A stretch of DNA of 64,000 nt from Cohnella caldifontis (GCF_029360585.1 NZ_JAQZSJ010000015.1:62001-126000), one strand, 5' to 3'; positions 16,359-26,193 are shown, counted from the stretch's first letter. The notes: a model not told the origin generated them from the letters alone. Numbers and translations are program-made.

Positions 16359-17287
16359 TACTGCCCGCCCCCCCGTCTCGCGCCGGCGGCGGCGGCCAAT
16401 TCGGCCGTACGGCGCCGCGCGGCGATTTTCTGCTTCCAGTGCCGCCGGGCGGTCGGAACCACCAGCGCGATGATGACGATGACGGCGGTGATGACCTTGA
16501 GGTCCTGTGCTTGGAACCACGGAATCTGCAGCGCGATCGCGATGATGATCCGGTAGAGGATCATGCCGACCACGGCCGCGAGCGTCGCCCAAATGATCGA
16601 CCGGGCCCCGATGATCGCTTCGCCGATAATCACGGCAGCCAGGCCGATGACGATCATCCCGATGCCCATCGATTGGTCCGAATAACCCTGCTGCTGCGCG
16701 ATGAACGCGCCGGAGAGGGCGACCAAGCCGTTGGACAGGGCGACGCCGAGGATTTTCGTGTTGTCGGTATGCGCGCCGAAGCTGCGGATCATCCGGGGGT
16801 TATCCCCGGTCGCCCGCAAGGACAGCCCCAGATCCGTGAGAAAGAACATGTCCAGCAGCACGAGGACGATCAGGACCGCGACGATCATGAGCACCCAATC
16901 CTTCCATTCCACTCCGAAGAACACGGTCTCCGCGTTGATGAGCGGAACGTTGGGCACGCGGGAAATCCGCAGGTTGATCGAGTACAGCGCGATCATCATC
17001 AGGATCCCGGACAGCAGCGCGTTGATTTTGCCTTTCGTGTGCAGCAGCCCGGTGACGGACCCGGCCGCGCAGCCCGCCAAGAAAGCGCAGGCCGTCGCCA
17101 CCCAGGGCGACTGGCCGTGCGTGATCATGACGGCGGCGACGGCGCCGCCGGTCGTAAAGCTGCCGTCTACGGTCAAATCGGGAAAATCCAGGATCCGGTA
17201 TGTCATGTACACTCCCAGCGACATAAAGGCATACAGCAGACCAAGCTGCACCGCTCCCGGAATGGAGTGGATCATAGATGCAAGCAT
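16358..17287 (-). CDS. ABC transporter permease (TrpY/COG4120 type)
   Basis: 309 aa with eight or more hydrophobic segments, starting IPGAVQLGLLYAFMSLGVY and containing DFPDLTVDGSFTTG, the hallmark of the COG4120 permeases related to branched-chain amino acid permeases. It lies 13 bp after the binding-protein gene and overlaps the ATPase by one base. The Arg-rich C-terminus (ARRRTAELAAAAGARRGG) is a cytoplasmic tail. In streptococci the homologous system takes up tryptophan; the substrate here is not determined. Confidence 0.88.
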   Translation of the reverse strand: MLASMIHSIPGAVQLGLLYAFMSLGVYMTYRILDFPDLTVDGSFTTGGAVAAVMITHGQSPWVATACAFLAGCAAGSVTGLLHTKGKINALLSGILMMIALYSINLRISRVPNVPLINAETVFFGVEWKDWVLMIVAVLIVLVLLDMFFLTDLGLSLRATGDNPRMIRSFGAHTDNTKILGVALSNGLVALSGAFIAQQQGYSDQSMGIGMIVIGLAAVIIGEAIIGARSIIWATLAAVVGMILYRIIIAIALQIPWFQAQDLKVITAVIVIIALVVPTARRHWKQKIAARRRTAELAAAAGARRGGGQ

Positions 17288-17300
17288 AAAGCGCCTCCGA

Positions 17301-18380
17301 TCATTGGATCAGGTCTTGCGCTTGGTCCTGGACGGCGCTCTTCATGGCGTCCGTCACTTCGATCCCGTACTCTTGCGCGACTTTCAGGTTCAGGATGACG
17401 TCCAGTTTCTGTTGCATCAGGACCGGCATGTCGCCCGGTTTTTTGCCGTTCAGGAGGATGTCCGCCGCCATTTGGCCCGTTTGGTAGCCATGGTCATAGT
17501 ATTTGAAACCTACGGTCGCGAATGCGCCTTTTTCGACGGTGTCGCGGTCGGCGGAGAAAAACGGGATTTTGTTCTTCTTGGCGACCTGGATGATGGAATC
17601 CACGCCGCTGACGACCATGTTGTCCAGCGTGATGTAGATGGCGTCCGCGCGGCCGACGAGCGATTCGGCGGCTTGCTTCACTTCGGAAGTGTTCGTGACG
17701 GGCGCTTTGATCACTTTGATGTTCTTCTTGGAAAGCTCTTCTTCGGCTTTCTTCGCCATGACGACGGCGTTCGTCTCGCCTTCGTTGATGACGATGCCGA
17801 CCGTCTTGACGTTCGGGAAGTTGGAGGCGATGAAATCGACCAGCTTCGTCGTCGCTTCCGGGTTCGTGTCCGAAGCGCCGGTCACGTTGCCGCCCGGATG
17901 CTGCAGGTCGGTCACGATTTGGGCGGCGACCGGGTCGGTGACCGCGGAGAACAGGATCGGCGCGTTTTTCACGTTCTGGACGAGCGCCTGGGCGGAAGGC
18001 GTGGCGATGCCGAGCACGAGGTCGTACTTGTCGGCCGCGATTTTCTGCGCGATCGCCAGGTTATTGGACGCGTCGCCTTGGGCCGTATTGAAGTCGACCG
18101 TCAGGTTTTTGCCTTCTTCGAGGCCCGCGTCTTTCAGCGCGGCCAGGAAGCCTTCGCGGGTCGCGTCCAGAGACGGATGCTCGACGATTTGGGAAATGGC
18201 GATCTTGTAACTTTTGCCCGCCGCCGGGCTGTCGCTCGGGCTCGGGCTGGCCGCCTCTTGGCTGGCGCTCGGGCTGGACGGCGCGGACGCGCTGCCGCCG
18301 GCCGCTTCGTTCCGTTTGCCGCACGCGGCGACTACGAGAACGAGGGATAAAATCAGTGCAAGCACGGTGAATTTCTTCAT
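17301..18380 (-). CDS. ABC transporter substrate-binding lipoprotein (TrpX/COG2984 type)
   Basis: 359 aa. Lipobox VAAC (Cys near 20), then a Ser/Pro/Ala-rich tether to about residue 55, then a periplasmic-binding-like fold (YKIAISQIVEHPSLDATREGF; SAVTDPVAAQIV; GNVTGASD; VGIVINEGETN) that matches the COG2984 family. First gene of the operon. The ribosome binding site GAGAGGAG lies about 11 bases before the ATG. No T-box or amino-acid riboswitch was seen in the leader, so tryptophan specificity is not supported by regulation. Confidence 0.88.
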   Translation of the reverse strand: MKKFTVLALILSLVLVVAACGKRNEAAGGSASAPSSPSASQEAASPSPSDSPAAGKSYKIAISQIVEHPSLDATREGFLAALKDAGLEEGKNLTVDFNTAQGDASNNLAIAQKIAADKYDLVLGIATPSAQALVQNVKNAPILFSAVTDPVAAQIVTDLQHPGGNVTGASDTNPEATTKLVDFIASNFPNVKTVGIVINEGETNAVVMAKKAEEELSKKNIKVIKAPVTNTSEVKQAAESLVGRADAIYITLDNMVVSGVDSIIQVAKKNKIPFFSADRDTVEKGAFATVGFKYYDHGYQTGQMAADILLNGKKPGDMPVLMQQKLDVILNLKVAQEYGIEVTDAMKSAVQDQAQDLIQ

Positions 18381-18518
18381 AACGAATGTTGCTCCTCTCC
18401 GATGGTTGGTCGATCGGCGTTCCGTTCCGCTTCGGCAATGCGGCGCTTTGCTCCATGAAAGCGCATAAGCAAAAGCGCGCGGCTTTCCCTAAATTCCGGA
18501 AGGACAGGCCTTTTTCCT

Positions 18519-18547
18519 ATCTTACGGGGCATCCCGACATTCGTCAA
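18519..18547 (-). promoter_or_regulatory. Promoter of the TrpXYZ-like operon
   Basis: Minus-strand TTGACG (18547-18542), 17-base spacer, TAAGAT (18524-18519). The start of transcription lies about 130 bases before the gene. Confidence 0.65.
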
Positions 18548-18561
18548 TCACACAAAATTAA

Positions 18562-18610
18562 CCGAAAAAAGCCGCGCGGAGAACAAAATTTCTCCGAACG
18601 GCTTTTTCGG
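18562..18610. terminator. Bidirectional terminator after guaA
   Basis: CCGAAAAAAGCCG...CGGCTTTTTCGG forms a long stem with T-runs on either strand, plus an internal CGGAGAA/TTCTCCG stem. It lies 28 bp beyond the guaA stop and just upstream of the next promoter. Confidence 0.85.
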
Positions 18611-18637
18611 ATCGTTTCGCCAAAACGCGAGGTCCGC

Positions 18638-20179
18638 TTACTCCCACTCGATCGTGGCCGGCGGCTTGGAAGTGATATCGTACACGACGCGGTTGACGTT
18701 CTGCACTTCGTTGACGATCCGATTGGAGATTTTCTCCAACACGTCGTAAGGAATGCGGGCCCAGTCGGCGGTCATGCCGTCGATGGAGGTGACCGCGCGG
18801 ACGCCGACCGTATAGGAATAGGTGCGGCCGTCGCCCATGACGCCGACGCTCTTCATGTTCGGCAGCGCGGTGAAATACTGCCAGATTTCCCGGTCGAGCC
18901 CGGCCTTGGCGATCTCGTCGCGCAGGATCGCGTCGGATTCGCGGACGATTTCCAGCTTTTCCTCGGTCACTTCGCCAAGCACCCGAATCGCGAGCCCCGG
19001 TCCCGGGAACGGCTGCCGCCAGACGATTTCGGCCGGCAGGCCGCACTCTTCGCCGACCTTGCGGACCTCGTCCTTGAACAGCGTCTTGAGCGGCTCGACC
19101 AATTTGAATTTCATGTCCTTCGGCAAGCCGCCGACGTTGTGGTGGGACTTGATCGTCTGCGCCGTCGCCGTGCCGCTTTCCACGATGTCGGTGTACAGCG
19201 TTCCTTGCGCCAGGAAAGCGAAGTCGGCGAACTTGGCGGATTCCTCTTCGAAAACGCGGATGAATTCCGTGCCGATGATTTTCCGCTTCTGCTCGGGATC
19301 GTCCACGCCCTTCAGCTTGCCGAGGAACCGCTCGCGGGCGTCGATCTTGACCACGTTCATGTCGAATTTGCCGGCGAACGTCTCCATGACGCTTTCGGCT
19401 TCGCCTTTGCGAAGCAAGCCGTGGTCGATGAACATGCAGGTCAGCCGATCCCCGATCGCCCGATGGATCAACGCCGCCACGACGGAGGAATCGACGCCTC
19501 CGGACAAGGCGCAAAGCACCTTCTGGCCGCCGACCTCCGCGCGGATGTCCGCGATCGTATCGTCGATGAACGATTCCATCGTCCAGTCGCCGCGGCATTC
19601 GCAGACGCGGAACAGGAAGTTGCGGATCATGTCGTTGCCGTAGACGGAATGGCGCACTTCCGGATGGAACTGGACCGCGTACAGCTTGCGCTCCGGATCG
19701 CTCATGGCGGCGACCGGCGCATGCTCCGTGCTGGCGTCCACGCGGAAGCCGGCCGGCAGCTCCGTCACGTGGTCGCCGTGGCTCATCCAGACGGTCTGGC
19801 GGGCTTCCAGCCCGTGGACCAGGTCGCAGGCGCCGGCGAAATCGACGTCGGATTTGCCGTACTCCCGTTTGGCCGCGGGTTCGACTTTGCCGCCGCGCTG
19901 GTGGGTCATCAGCTGCATGCCGTAGCAGATGCCGAGAATCGGCACGCCGAGCTCGTACACGCCCGGGTCGGCCGCCGGAGCTCCCTCCGCGTAGACGCTG
20001 GACGGTCCCCCGGAGAACACGATCCCTTTCGGGTTCATTTCGCGCAGCTTGTCCGCCGGCGTGTTGTACGGCAGCAGCTCGCTGTACACGCCCAGGTCGC
20101 GGATCCGGCGCGCGATCAACTGGTTGTACTGGCCGCCGAAATCCAGGACGACGATCATTTCATGCGATTGATTCTTCAC
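18638..20179 (-). CDS. guaA: GMP synthase (glutamine-hydrolysing)
   Basis: Converts XMP to GMP with glutamine and ATP. N-terminal class I amidotransferase: nucleophile in [10 protein letters not shown], His-Glu in [10 protein letters not shown]; then the ATP pyrophosphatase P-loop [12 protein letters not shown] and the C-terminal dimerisation domain ending KPPATIEWE, the standard GuaA end. From the GTG at 20179 the protein is 513 aa, the length of B. subtilis GuaA, and GAGGGGAG lies upstream. A TTG at 20206 would leave almost no leader after the TATAAT at 20215-20220, so it is rejected. Confidence 0.95.
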   Translation of the reverse strand: MKNQSHEMIVVLDFGGQYNQLIARRIRDLGVYSELLPYNTPADKLREMNPKGIVFSGGPSSVYAEGAPAADPGVYELGVPILGICYGMQLMTHQRGGKVEPAAKREYGKSDVDFAGACDLVHGLEARQTVWMSHGDHVTELPAGFRVDASTEHAPVAAMSDPERKLYAVQFHPEVRHSVYGNDMIRNFLFRVCECRGDWTMESFIDDTIADIRAEVGGQKVLCALSGGVDSSVVAALIHRAIGDRLTCMFIDHGLLRKGEAESVMETFAGKFDMNVVKIDARERFLGKLKGVDDPEQKRKIIGTEFIRVFEEESAKFADFAFLAQGTLYTDIVESGTATAQTIKSHHNVGGLPKDMKFKLVEPLKTLFKDEVRKVGEECGLPAEIVWRQPFPGPGLAIRVLGEVTEEKLEIVRESDAILRDEIAKAGLDREIWQYFTALPNMKSVGVMGDGRTYSYTVGVRAVTSIDGMTADWARIPYDVLEKISNRIVNEVQNVNRVVYDITSKPPATIEWE

Positions 20180-20214
20180 TTTGTCTGCCGAGCTCCCCTC
20201 GATCAATTGTCGCT

Positions 20215-20220
20215 ATTATA
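20215..20220 (-). promoter_or_regulatory. -10 element of guaA
   Basis: Minus-strand GCTATAAT with the hexamer TATAAT at 20220-20215, about 36 bases before the GTG start. No riboswitch or PurBox pair was seen, unlike at purE and pbuG. Confidence 0.5.
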
Positions 20221-20234
20221 GCCCTGCGAGCCGT

Positions 20235-20705
20235 CTATTTCAATCTTTTTGCGGCCTCTAGCACCCGGTCGATGTGCCCGTTGACCCGGACGTTCCGCCA
20301 CTCCTGGACAAGCCTGCCTTTGCGGTCGATCAGAAAGGTGGACCGGACGATCCCCATGTATTTGCGCCCATACAGCTGCTTCTCCTGCCACACCCCGAAA
20401 GCGTGGGCCGCCTTTAGCTTCTCATCGGAGAGCAGCAGGAAAGGAAGCCCTTCTTTCTCGATGAACTTCAAATGCGACTTCACCGGGTCCGGGCTGATTC
20501 CGATCAGCACCGCATCCTCTTCGCCGAAGGAAGCGTGCGCGTCCCGGAATTCGCAGGCTTCTTTCGTGCAGGTAGGCGTCAAGTCTTGCGGATAAAAGAA
20601 CAGCACGACCTTGCGCCCGCGAAAATCGCTCAGCTTGACCGTCTCCCCGTTCGAAGCCGGCAGTTCCAAGTTGGGGACGGTTTTGCCGATTTCCAGTGGT
20701 TTCAT
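20235..20705 (-). CDS. bcp: Bcp-type thiol peroxidase (peroxiredoxin Q)
   Basis: 156 aa, reduces peroxides via a peroxidatic Cys. The motif FFYPQDLTPTCTKEACEFRD shows the peroxidatic Cys and a second Cys five residues on, the arrangement of atypical two-Cys PrxQ/BCP enzymes. The start at 20705 (ATGAAACCACTGGAA) gives the usual family length. It lies 20 bp after an ABC-2 permease and appears to be the last gene of that operon, an uncommon but not unique partner. Confidence 0.92.
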   Translation of the reverse strand: MKPLEIGKTVPNLELPASNGETVKLSDFRGRKVVLFFYPQDLTPTCTKEACEFRDAHASFGEEDAVLIGISPDPVKSHLKFIEKEGLPFLLLSDEKLKAAHAFGVWQEKQLYGRKYMGIVRSTFLIDRKGRLVQEWRNVRVNGHIDRVLEAAKRLK

Positions 20706-20725
20706 TCCTTCTCCGCCATCCTCTC

Positions 20726-21523
20726 TTAGGATCCCGCTCCGCGGTAACGTTTCACGCCCCGGTTCCAAATCGTCAGGCCGATCGTCCAGAAGACGATCCC
20801 GACGATCGGCGTCAGCAGCGGCATGGTCCAATCCCCATGGCTTTGGAGGAAGAACGAAGCCGGATAGACGCCCACGAACGCGAAGGGCAGCACCCACGTC
20901 AGCAGGAACCGAATGCCTTTGTTGTAGATTTGGACCGGATACCGCCCGTAACTCTGGATGTTGAACATGAGCGGAATGATGCCGGTCGGCGCGTCGGAGT
21001 AAAAGGAAATCGCGGCCAGCGTCATGTAGATTCCGGCATAAATCAAAACCGAGCCCGCCACGAAGATCAACAAGACGAAAGGATCGTACAAGTGGAACGG
21101 CAGGCCGAGCGTCGACCAGGCGGAGATCATGATCGCCAGCCCGACGAACGATCCGATCATCGACGGCGGGTCTACGTTTTCCAGCAACACCTGCGCGAGG
21201 GAATGGGCCGGCCTTGTCAGCACGCGGTCCATCTCCCCCTTGGCAATATAACGTTCGCCGAAATTCCATAAATTAAAGAACGTTCCGAAAACGCCGTACG
21301 GAATCATGAAATAACCGTATACGAATACGACCTCGGCCCGGCTCCAGCCGGCCAGCGATGGAGTGTGCTGGAACACGACGAAGATGAACACCAGGTTCAT
21401 CGCCGAGAACAGCAGGTCCGACATCACCTCGACCCAGAAATCGGCCCGATACGTCAGCTTCGTTTTCAAATAATTCCCGACGTATTCCTTGAACAGCGAC
21501 AAATGGAACGACCATCCGTTCAT
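20726..21523 (-). CDS. ABC-2 family permease (COG3694 type)
   Basis: 265 aa, six hydrophobic segments. The N-terminus FKEYVGNYLKTKLTYRADFWVEV and the block GEMDRVLTRPAHSLAQVLLE are typical of the COG3694 permeases that always occur with a COG4587 permease and a COG4586 ATPase, as they do here. Only 4 bp separate it from the preceding permease. Substrate unknown; the type is generally an exporter. Confidence 0.85.
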   Translation of the reverse strand: MNGWSFHLSLFKEYVGNYLKTKLTYRADFWVEVMSDLLFSAMNLVFIFVVFQHTPSLAGWSRAEVVFVYGYFMIPYGVFGTFFNLWNFGERYIAKGEMDRVLTRPAHSLAQVLLENVDPPSMIGSFVGLAIMISAWSTLGLPFHLYDPFVLLIFVAGSVLIYAGIYMTLAAISFYSDAPTGIIPLMFNIQSYGRYPVQIYNKGIRFLLTWVLPFAFVGVYPASFFLQSHGDWTMPLLTPIVGIVFWTIGLTIWNRGVKRYRGAGS

Positions 21524-21527
21524 CCAA

Positions 21528-22322
21528 TCAACCTCCCTGCACGAACAGGCGTCGCCGGGACGCCCGCCACATCGCGAGAATGGGGACGATCAGAACGGCG
21601 AACCAGACGGCCTGCACCAACAGCGCCTGCCAGGCTTCCGCTCCGCTCATCCGCCCGGTGAAGACCGAGCTCGGCAAATACGTGATCGCGGGAAACGGCG
21701 TCCACTGCAGGACGGATTCGAACCATCGCGGGAAAAACGCCATCGGCACGATGACGCCGGACAACAGGTCGACCGCGACCCGCTTCATGCGCATCATGCC
21801 TTCGTTATTCTCCACGAAGAAAGCGAACAAGCCGGTCAGGATATTGAGCTGGGAATTGATCAGGAAGCTGAACCAGATCATGACGAAAAAGAGCGCCCAG
21901 CGGACCGGATCGGTCGGCAGCTGCACGGGAAAGATCAAGCACGCCAGAATCATCCCCGGCACCATGAACAAGGCGAGGCGGAAAATCCCTTCCCCGAAGC
22001 CCTGCATCATTTTCACGAGCAAGTAGTTGTACGGCCGGGTCATTTGCACCGCCACGCTGCCGTCCCGGATTTCGTTCGCGATTTCCCGGTCCAGGTTGTT
22101 AAAGTAGAAAGCCCGGGCCATCCAGGAGACGGCCACGTAAGTCGTCATCTGCCCGGCCGTAAAGCCGGCGAGCGTCTCCGCGTTCCCGTAAATGGCTTTC
22201 CAGGTAAAGTAGTACGCCCCGATGTTGATCGCGTAAACCAGGATGCCGCTGTAATAATTCACCCGGTAGGCGAGCATCATGAGGAATCGGATACGGATCA
22301 GTTCCAGATACGCGGAGGTCAC
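21528..22322 (-). CDS. ABC-2 family permease (COG4587 type)
   Basis: 264 aa from a GTG at 22322 that overlaps the ATPase stop (GTGA, 22319-22322). Six hydrophobic segments; YLELIRIRFLMMLAYRVNYYSG and REIANEIRDGSVAVQMTRP are family blocks. It forms the heterodimeric membrane part with the 20726 permease. Confidence 0.85.
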   Translation of the reverse strand: MTSAYLELIRIRFLMMLAYRVNYYSGILVYAINIGAYYFTWKAIYGNAETLAGFTAGQMTTYVAVSWMARAFYFNNLDREIANEIRDGSVAVQMTRPYNYLLVKMMQGFGEGIFRLALFMVPGMILACLIFPVQLPTDPVRWALFFVMIWFSFLINSQLNILTGLFAFFVENNEGMMRMKRVAVDLLSGVIVPMAFFPRWFESVLQWTPFPAITYLPSSVFTGRMSGAEAWQALLVQAVWFAVLIVPILAMWRASRRRLFVQGG

Positions 22323-23437
22323 GAACGCACGCCTCCCGCCGGTTCTTTCTCGCGAATCGGCTCCCGGACGCCGTCCGAACCTTCGGCACCGCCTTCGCCG
22401 GGCCCATCGCCGGTCAGCCGTCTCGCGTCTTCCGCCGTCTGCGCGCTTCCCGACTGGTAAATTTCCCGGACGATTTCGTCGGTGTTCGTTTCGAAAATTT
22501 TGATGTCGCTGATTTCTTTCGAGCCGACGACCCTCGACAACACGTCCGAAACGTTCAGCTCCCGGGGGATCCACACTTTGGCGGTCAAATCGTTTTCCTT
22601 CGTCCAGCGTACCGGAAGCCCGTCCGTCAGCCCGGACAATTCCGCGGTTTCAAGCGGGTTCGTAAACTGGAACAGCACCTCGCGGCCTTTGCTCCATCTT
22701 TCCTTCAGCTCGTCGAGCCCTCCGTCGTAGATGATCCGGCCGTCATCGAGCATGATGACGCGCGAGCAGAGCGCCTCGATGTCCTGCAAGTCGTGCGTGG
22801 TCAGCAAAATGGTCGTTCCATGCTCCCGGTTGAGCCTTTTCAGAAATTCCCGGATTTCGGTTTTGACCACGATGTCGAGCCCGATCGTCGGCTCGTCCAA
22901 GAACAGAATGGACGGCCGATGCAGCAAGGCCGCGGCTAATTCGCACCGCATTCTCTGGCCCAGGCTCAGCTTGCGGACGGGCCGATGCAGCAATTCCTCG
23001 AGCTGGAGCGTCGAGACCAGCTCGTCCAGCCTTTGGCGGAAGTCGGCCTCGCCGACCCGGTATACCTTGCGCAGCAGCCGGAACGATTCGATGACGCCGA
23101 TATCCCACCAGAGCTGGCTGCGCTGGCCGAATACGACTCCGATGCCGCGGACGAATTCTTCGCGATCCTCGAACGGAACGTAGCCGTTCACCCGAATCCG
23201 TCCGGAGGTGGGGACCAGGATGCCCGTCAGCATTTTGATCGTGGTGGATTTGCCCGCCCCGTTCTCCCCGATGTAGCCGCAGATTTCCCCCTCCGGGATT
23301 TGGAAGCTGATGTCCTTCACCGCCGCGACTTCGGTATATTCGCGTTTGAACAGATCCTTCAGCGCGCCTCCCAATCCTTCGCGGTTTTTTTGCACTTTGA
23401 ACGCTTTCCGCAGTTCGTATACGTCAATAGCCGGCAC
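22319..23437 (-). CDS. ABC transporter ATP-binding protein (COG4586 type)
   Basis: 372 aa. Walker A GENGAGKST, signature LSLGQRMRCEL, Walker B ILFLDEPTIGLD and H-loop TTHD are intact. The segment FGQRSQLWWDI after Walker A is characteristic of COG4586 ATPases. The last 45 or so residues (from IYQSGSAQTAED) are a Gly/Glu-rich tail not usual in the family and encoded just before the GTGA overlap with the permease. First gene of the four-gene operon ending in bcp. Confidence 0.88.
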   Translation of the reverse strand: MPAIDVYELRKAFKVQKNREGLGGALKDLFKREYTEVAAVKDISFQIPEGEICGYIGENGAGKSTTIKMLTGILVPTSGRIRVNGYVPFEDREEFVRGIGVVFGQRSQLWWDIGVIESFRLLRKVYRVGEADFRQRLDELVSTLQLEELLHRPVRKLSLGQRMRCELAAALLHRPSILFLDEPTIGLDIVVKTEIREFLKRLNREHGTTILLTTHDLQDIEALCSRVIMLDDGRIIYDGGLDELKERWSKGREVLFQFTNPLETAELSGLTDGLPVRWTKENDLTAKVWIPRELNVSDVLSRVVGSKEISDIKIFETNTDEIVREIYQSGSAQTAEDARRLTGDGPGEGGAEGSDGVREPIREKEPAGGVRS

Positions 23438-23540
23438 GTTTTTCCTCCCGTACGGCGAACTTGCTTCGCCGCCTGTCGAAACTTTATAATTTTATAATAT
23501 GTTATCTTACCCCAGGATCCGTCCGGAAAGGAAGTCACCG

Positions 23541-24569
23541 ATGACCAAACGAAAGAAATGGACGCTGGTCGGCATATGCGCCTTCTTGGCGGTTCTTGCG
23601 GGCTATGCCGCCTGGTGGACCTATTCCTTTTACCATCAAGTCGATCAATTAAGCAAACCCCAAACGGAATCCCGTTTTAAGCAATTCGATAGCAAGCCGG
23701 AGTACAAACCGCCGGAATGGACCGGTACGGAGAGGGTCAACGTCCTGCTCATGGGAGGCGACGAACGGGGGCTTAGGCAAGGAGAGGTCGCGCGATCCGA
23801 CTCGATGCTGGTCGCCTCCTTCGATCCTACCACGAAAAAAGTCCACCTGTCCTCCGTGCTGCGCGACACGTACGTGGACATTCCGGATCATCGCAAAGGG
23901 CGCGTGAATACGGCCATTACGCTGGGCGGACCGGAGCTCGCGATGAAGACGGTCGGCAACCTGCTCGGGCTGGACGTCCAATATTACGTCTACGTCGATT
24001 TCCAAGGCTTCATCAAACTGGTGGATGCCCTGGGCGGCATCGATTACTACGTCGAAAAAGACATGCACTATACCGATGCGGCCGACGACCATAAGTTCGA
24101 CATCGATCTCAAAAAAGGGCAGCAGCACCTGGACGGCGAGAAGGCGCTGCAATACGTGCGCTTCCGCCACGACGCGATGAGCGATTACACGCGGACGGAG
24201 CGCCAGCGCAATTTCCTGAAGGCCATCGCCGACAAGCTGAAATCCGGCTGGAACCTGATCCGCTTCCCGGACATTTTGTCCAAAGTGACGCCTTACGTCG
24301 AAACGAACATGTCTCCCGACGACATGCTGAAGCTCGCCAGCCTGGGGTACAAATCCCATCAAGCGGGCTCCGCCCAAATCCCTCCGATGGAACTGATCTC
24401 CGAGGAGACGGTCGGAGGCTCGGCGGTCATCGGCATTCGGGATTCGGACGCCCTCAAAGGGTTCGTCTCCGCGACGCTGGCCCAGGATTCCTCCCAAGGG
24501 ACGGGGGCGGACTCCGCTCAAGGCGAATCGACCGATTCCGCCGAAGACTCGTCCGAATCGTCCCAATAA
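23541..24569 (+). CDS. LytR-CpsA-Psr (LCP) family cell-wall ligase
   Basis: 342 aa, type II membrane protein: a short basic N-terminus, one transmembrane helix (about residues 8-30), then the extracellular LCP domain with RSDSMLVASFDP, SVLRDTYVDIP, GRVNTAITLGG, and the Arg-rich catalytic block ALQYVRFRHDAMSDYTRTERQRNF. The family transfers undecaprenyl-linked teichoic or other anionic polymers onto peptidoglycan. The C-terminus is a Ser/Asp/Glu tail. The ATG at 23541 follows GAAAGGAAG; an upstream in-frame start at 23499 lacks a site. It could provide the wall polymer to which the SLH proteins bind (inference). Confidence 0.88.
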   Translation: MTKRKKWTLVGICAFLAVLAGYAAWWTYSFYHQVDQLSKPQTESRFKQFDSKPEYKPPEWTGTERVNVLLMGGDERGLRQGEVARSDSMLVASFDPTTKKVHLSSVLRDTYVDIPDHRKGRVNTAITLGGPELAMKTVGNLLGLDVQYYVYVDFQGFIKLVDALGGIDYYVEKDMHYTDAADDHKFDIDLKKGQQHLDGEKALQYVRFRHDAMSDYTRTERQRNFLKAIADKLKSGWNLIRFPDILSKVTPYVETNMSPDDMLKLASLGYKSHQAGSAQIPPMELISEETVGGSAVIGIRDSDALKGFVSATLAQDSSQGTGADSAQGESTDSAEDSSESSQ

Positions 24570-24593
24570 ACGAAAGCAAAGGAAGCAAAGCGA

Positions 24594-25913
24594 ATGAACA
24601 ATCGCAACCGTTCGGAGCAGCTGTATCAAGAAGCGCTCCGGCATATCGTCGGCGGGGTGAACAGCCCCTCCCGCTCGTTCAAGGCGGTGGGGGGCGGCGC
24701 CCCCGTTTTCATGGAACGGGCAAGCGGCGCCTATTTCTGGGACGTCGACGGCAACCGTTACTTGGATTATTTGGCCGCCTTCGGGCCCATCATTACCGGC
24801 CATGCCCATCCGAGTGTAACGGCGGCGATCGTGCGTGCAGCCGAAACCGGCACCTTGTACGGAACGCCGACGGAGCATGAGATCCGGCTGGCCGAGACGC
24901 TGAAAGCCGCGATTCCGTCGATGGACAAGGTCCGGTTCGTCAATTCCGGCACGGAAGCCGTCATGACGACGATCCGGGTGGCCCGGGCGGCCACGGGACG
25001 GACCAAAATCGTCAAGTTCGCCGGCTGCTATCACGGACACTCCGACTTGGTTCTGGTCGCGGCGGGTTCGGGCCCCTCGACCTTGGGCATCCCGGACAGC
25101 GCGGGCGTGCCGGCCGGCATCGCCAGCGAAGTGATTACCGTCCCCTATAACGACTTGGACGGCCTGAAAGCCGCTCTCGAACGATGGGGAGAAGATGTGG
25201 CGGCCGTAATGGTCGAGCCGATCGTCGGCAACTTCGGCATGGTCATGCCGAAGCCCGGCTTCCTGGAAGGCCTCTGCCGCATGGCTCGGGATGCCGGCGC
25301 TTTGGTCATCTTCGACGAAGTCATCAGCGCGTTCCGCTTCCATTACGGCTCCTCCCAAACGTACGGAGCGTTCCCAGATCCGGCGGCGATTCAGCCGGAT
25401 CTGACGGCTCTGGGCAAAATCATCGGCGGAGGGTTGCCCATCGGCGCTTACGGCGGCCGCGCCGAAGTCATGGACCGCGTCGCCCCGCTCGGCCCCGCCT
25501 ACCAGGCCGGCACGATGGCCGGCAATCCCGCCTCCATGTTGGCCGGGCTGGCTTGCCTGGAAGTCTTGCGCGAGCCGGGCGTGTACGAGAGGATGGACGC
25601 TCTGGGAGCCCGCTTGGCTGCCGGGCTGCGGGAGTCCGCAGACCGCTGGGGAGTGCCTCTGACCGTCAACCGGATCGTCGGAGCCCTTTCCACCCATTTT
25701 TGTTCGCATCCGGTTACGAACTACGATGAAGCCCAGGACACCGACGGCGAAGCGTTCGCCCGGTTTTTCCGGCTCATGCTCGACCGCAGGATCTACTTGG
25801 CCCCCTCCAAATACGAAGCCTGGTTTCTTACGACCGCCCATACGGAGTCGGACATCGATCTGACTTTGGACGCGGCGGACGCCAGTTTCCGTGAGTTGGC
25901 TTCGCAGCATTGA
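24594..25913 (+). CDS. hemL: Glutamate-1-semialdehyde 2,1-aminomutase
   Basis: 439 aa PLP enzyme that makes 5-aminolevulinate for tetrapyrrole synthesis. Blocks include [33 protein letters not shown], the Asp before PLP in [12 protein letters not shown] and the Schiff-base Lys in [17 protein letters not shown]. Paenibacillaceae commonly carry a second HemL (GsaB) outside the hem operon; with no other hem gene nearby this may be that paralogue. It lies 24 bp after the LCP gene on the same strand and is followed by a strong terminator. Confidence 0.9.
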   Translation: MNNRNRSEQLYQEALRHIVGGVNSPSRSFKAVGGGAPVFMERASGAYFWDVDGNRYLDYLAAFGPIITGHAHPSVTAAIVRAAETGTLYGTPTEHEIRLAETLKAAIPSMDKVRFVNSGTEAVMTTIRVARAATGRTKIVKFAGCYHGHSDLVLVAAGSGPSTLGIPDSAGVPAGIASEVITVPYNDLDGLKAALERWGEDVAAVMVEPIVGNFGMVMPKPGFLEGLCRMARDAGALVIFDEVISAFRFHYGSSQTYGAFPDPAAIQPDLTALGKIIGGGLPIGAYGGRAEVMDRVAPLGPAYQAGTMAGNPASMLAGLACLEVLREPGVYERMDALGARLAAGLRESADRWGVPLTVNRIVGALSTHFCSHPVTNYDEAQDTDGEAFARFFRLMLDRRIYLAPSKYEAWFLTTAHTESDIDLTLDAADASFRELASQH

Positions 25914-25918
25914 CGCTG

Positions 25919-25974
25919 AACTCCGCCCCTGAATCGGCCAAGTTTTATGGTCCGGTGACGGGCGGAGTTTTTTC
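25919..25974 (+). terminator. Terminator of hemL
   Basis: AACTCCGCCC (25919-25928) and GGGCGGAGTT (25960-25969) form a perfect 10-bp stem followed by a T-run. Confidence 0.9.
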
Positions 25975-26153
25975 TAGCCTGGATCATCGCTTCATCTCGC
26001 TCGTTTCACGCTCCGCCACCCTCCTTCCTTTCACCTCCCCTTTCTTACTTTCCGAAATCATTTTCAATCTTCATCGACTTGCTCGATAAAGGCTACTCGA
26101 AAGTTCCTCGTGTTCACGCCGTGCGTAATCTCGTTCCCAGACTGACCTTCCCG

Positions 26154-26193
26154 TTTTCCTGATTGAGCGGGATATCCCCGTCAGTCAGGAAAT
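26154..26193. repeat. 40-bp intergenic palindrome, copy 1
   Basis: TTTTCCTGA, then TGA and a GGGATATCCC core, then TCAGGAAA make a near-perfect 40-bp palindrome centred on GATATC. A near-identical copy lies at 47747-47786; the two differ at a few positions. Both are intergenic and follow a terminator. Confidence 0.75.

Noticed and set aside
18381-18561. T-box or tryptophan-responsive leader before the TrpXYZ-like operon
   Set aside because: No T-box sequence, specifier stem or leader peptide with Trp codons is seen; only a promoter and an unstructured leader.
23649-25910. Additional minus-strand genes between the ABC operon and hemL
   Set aside because: The frames show low-complexity Arg/Asp/Gly-rich sequence typical of antisense shadows.
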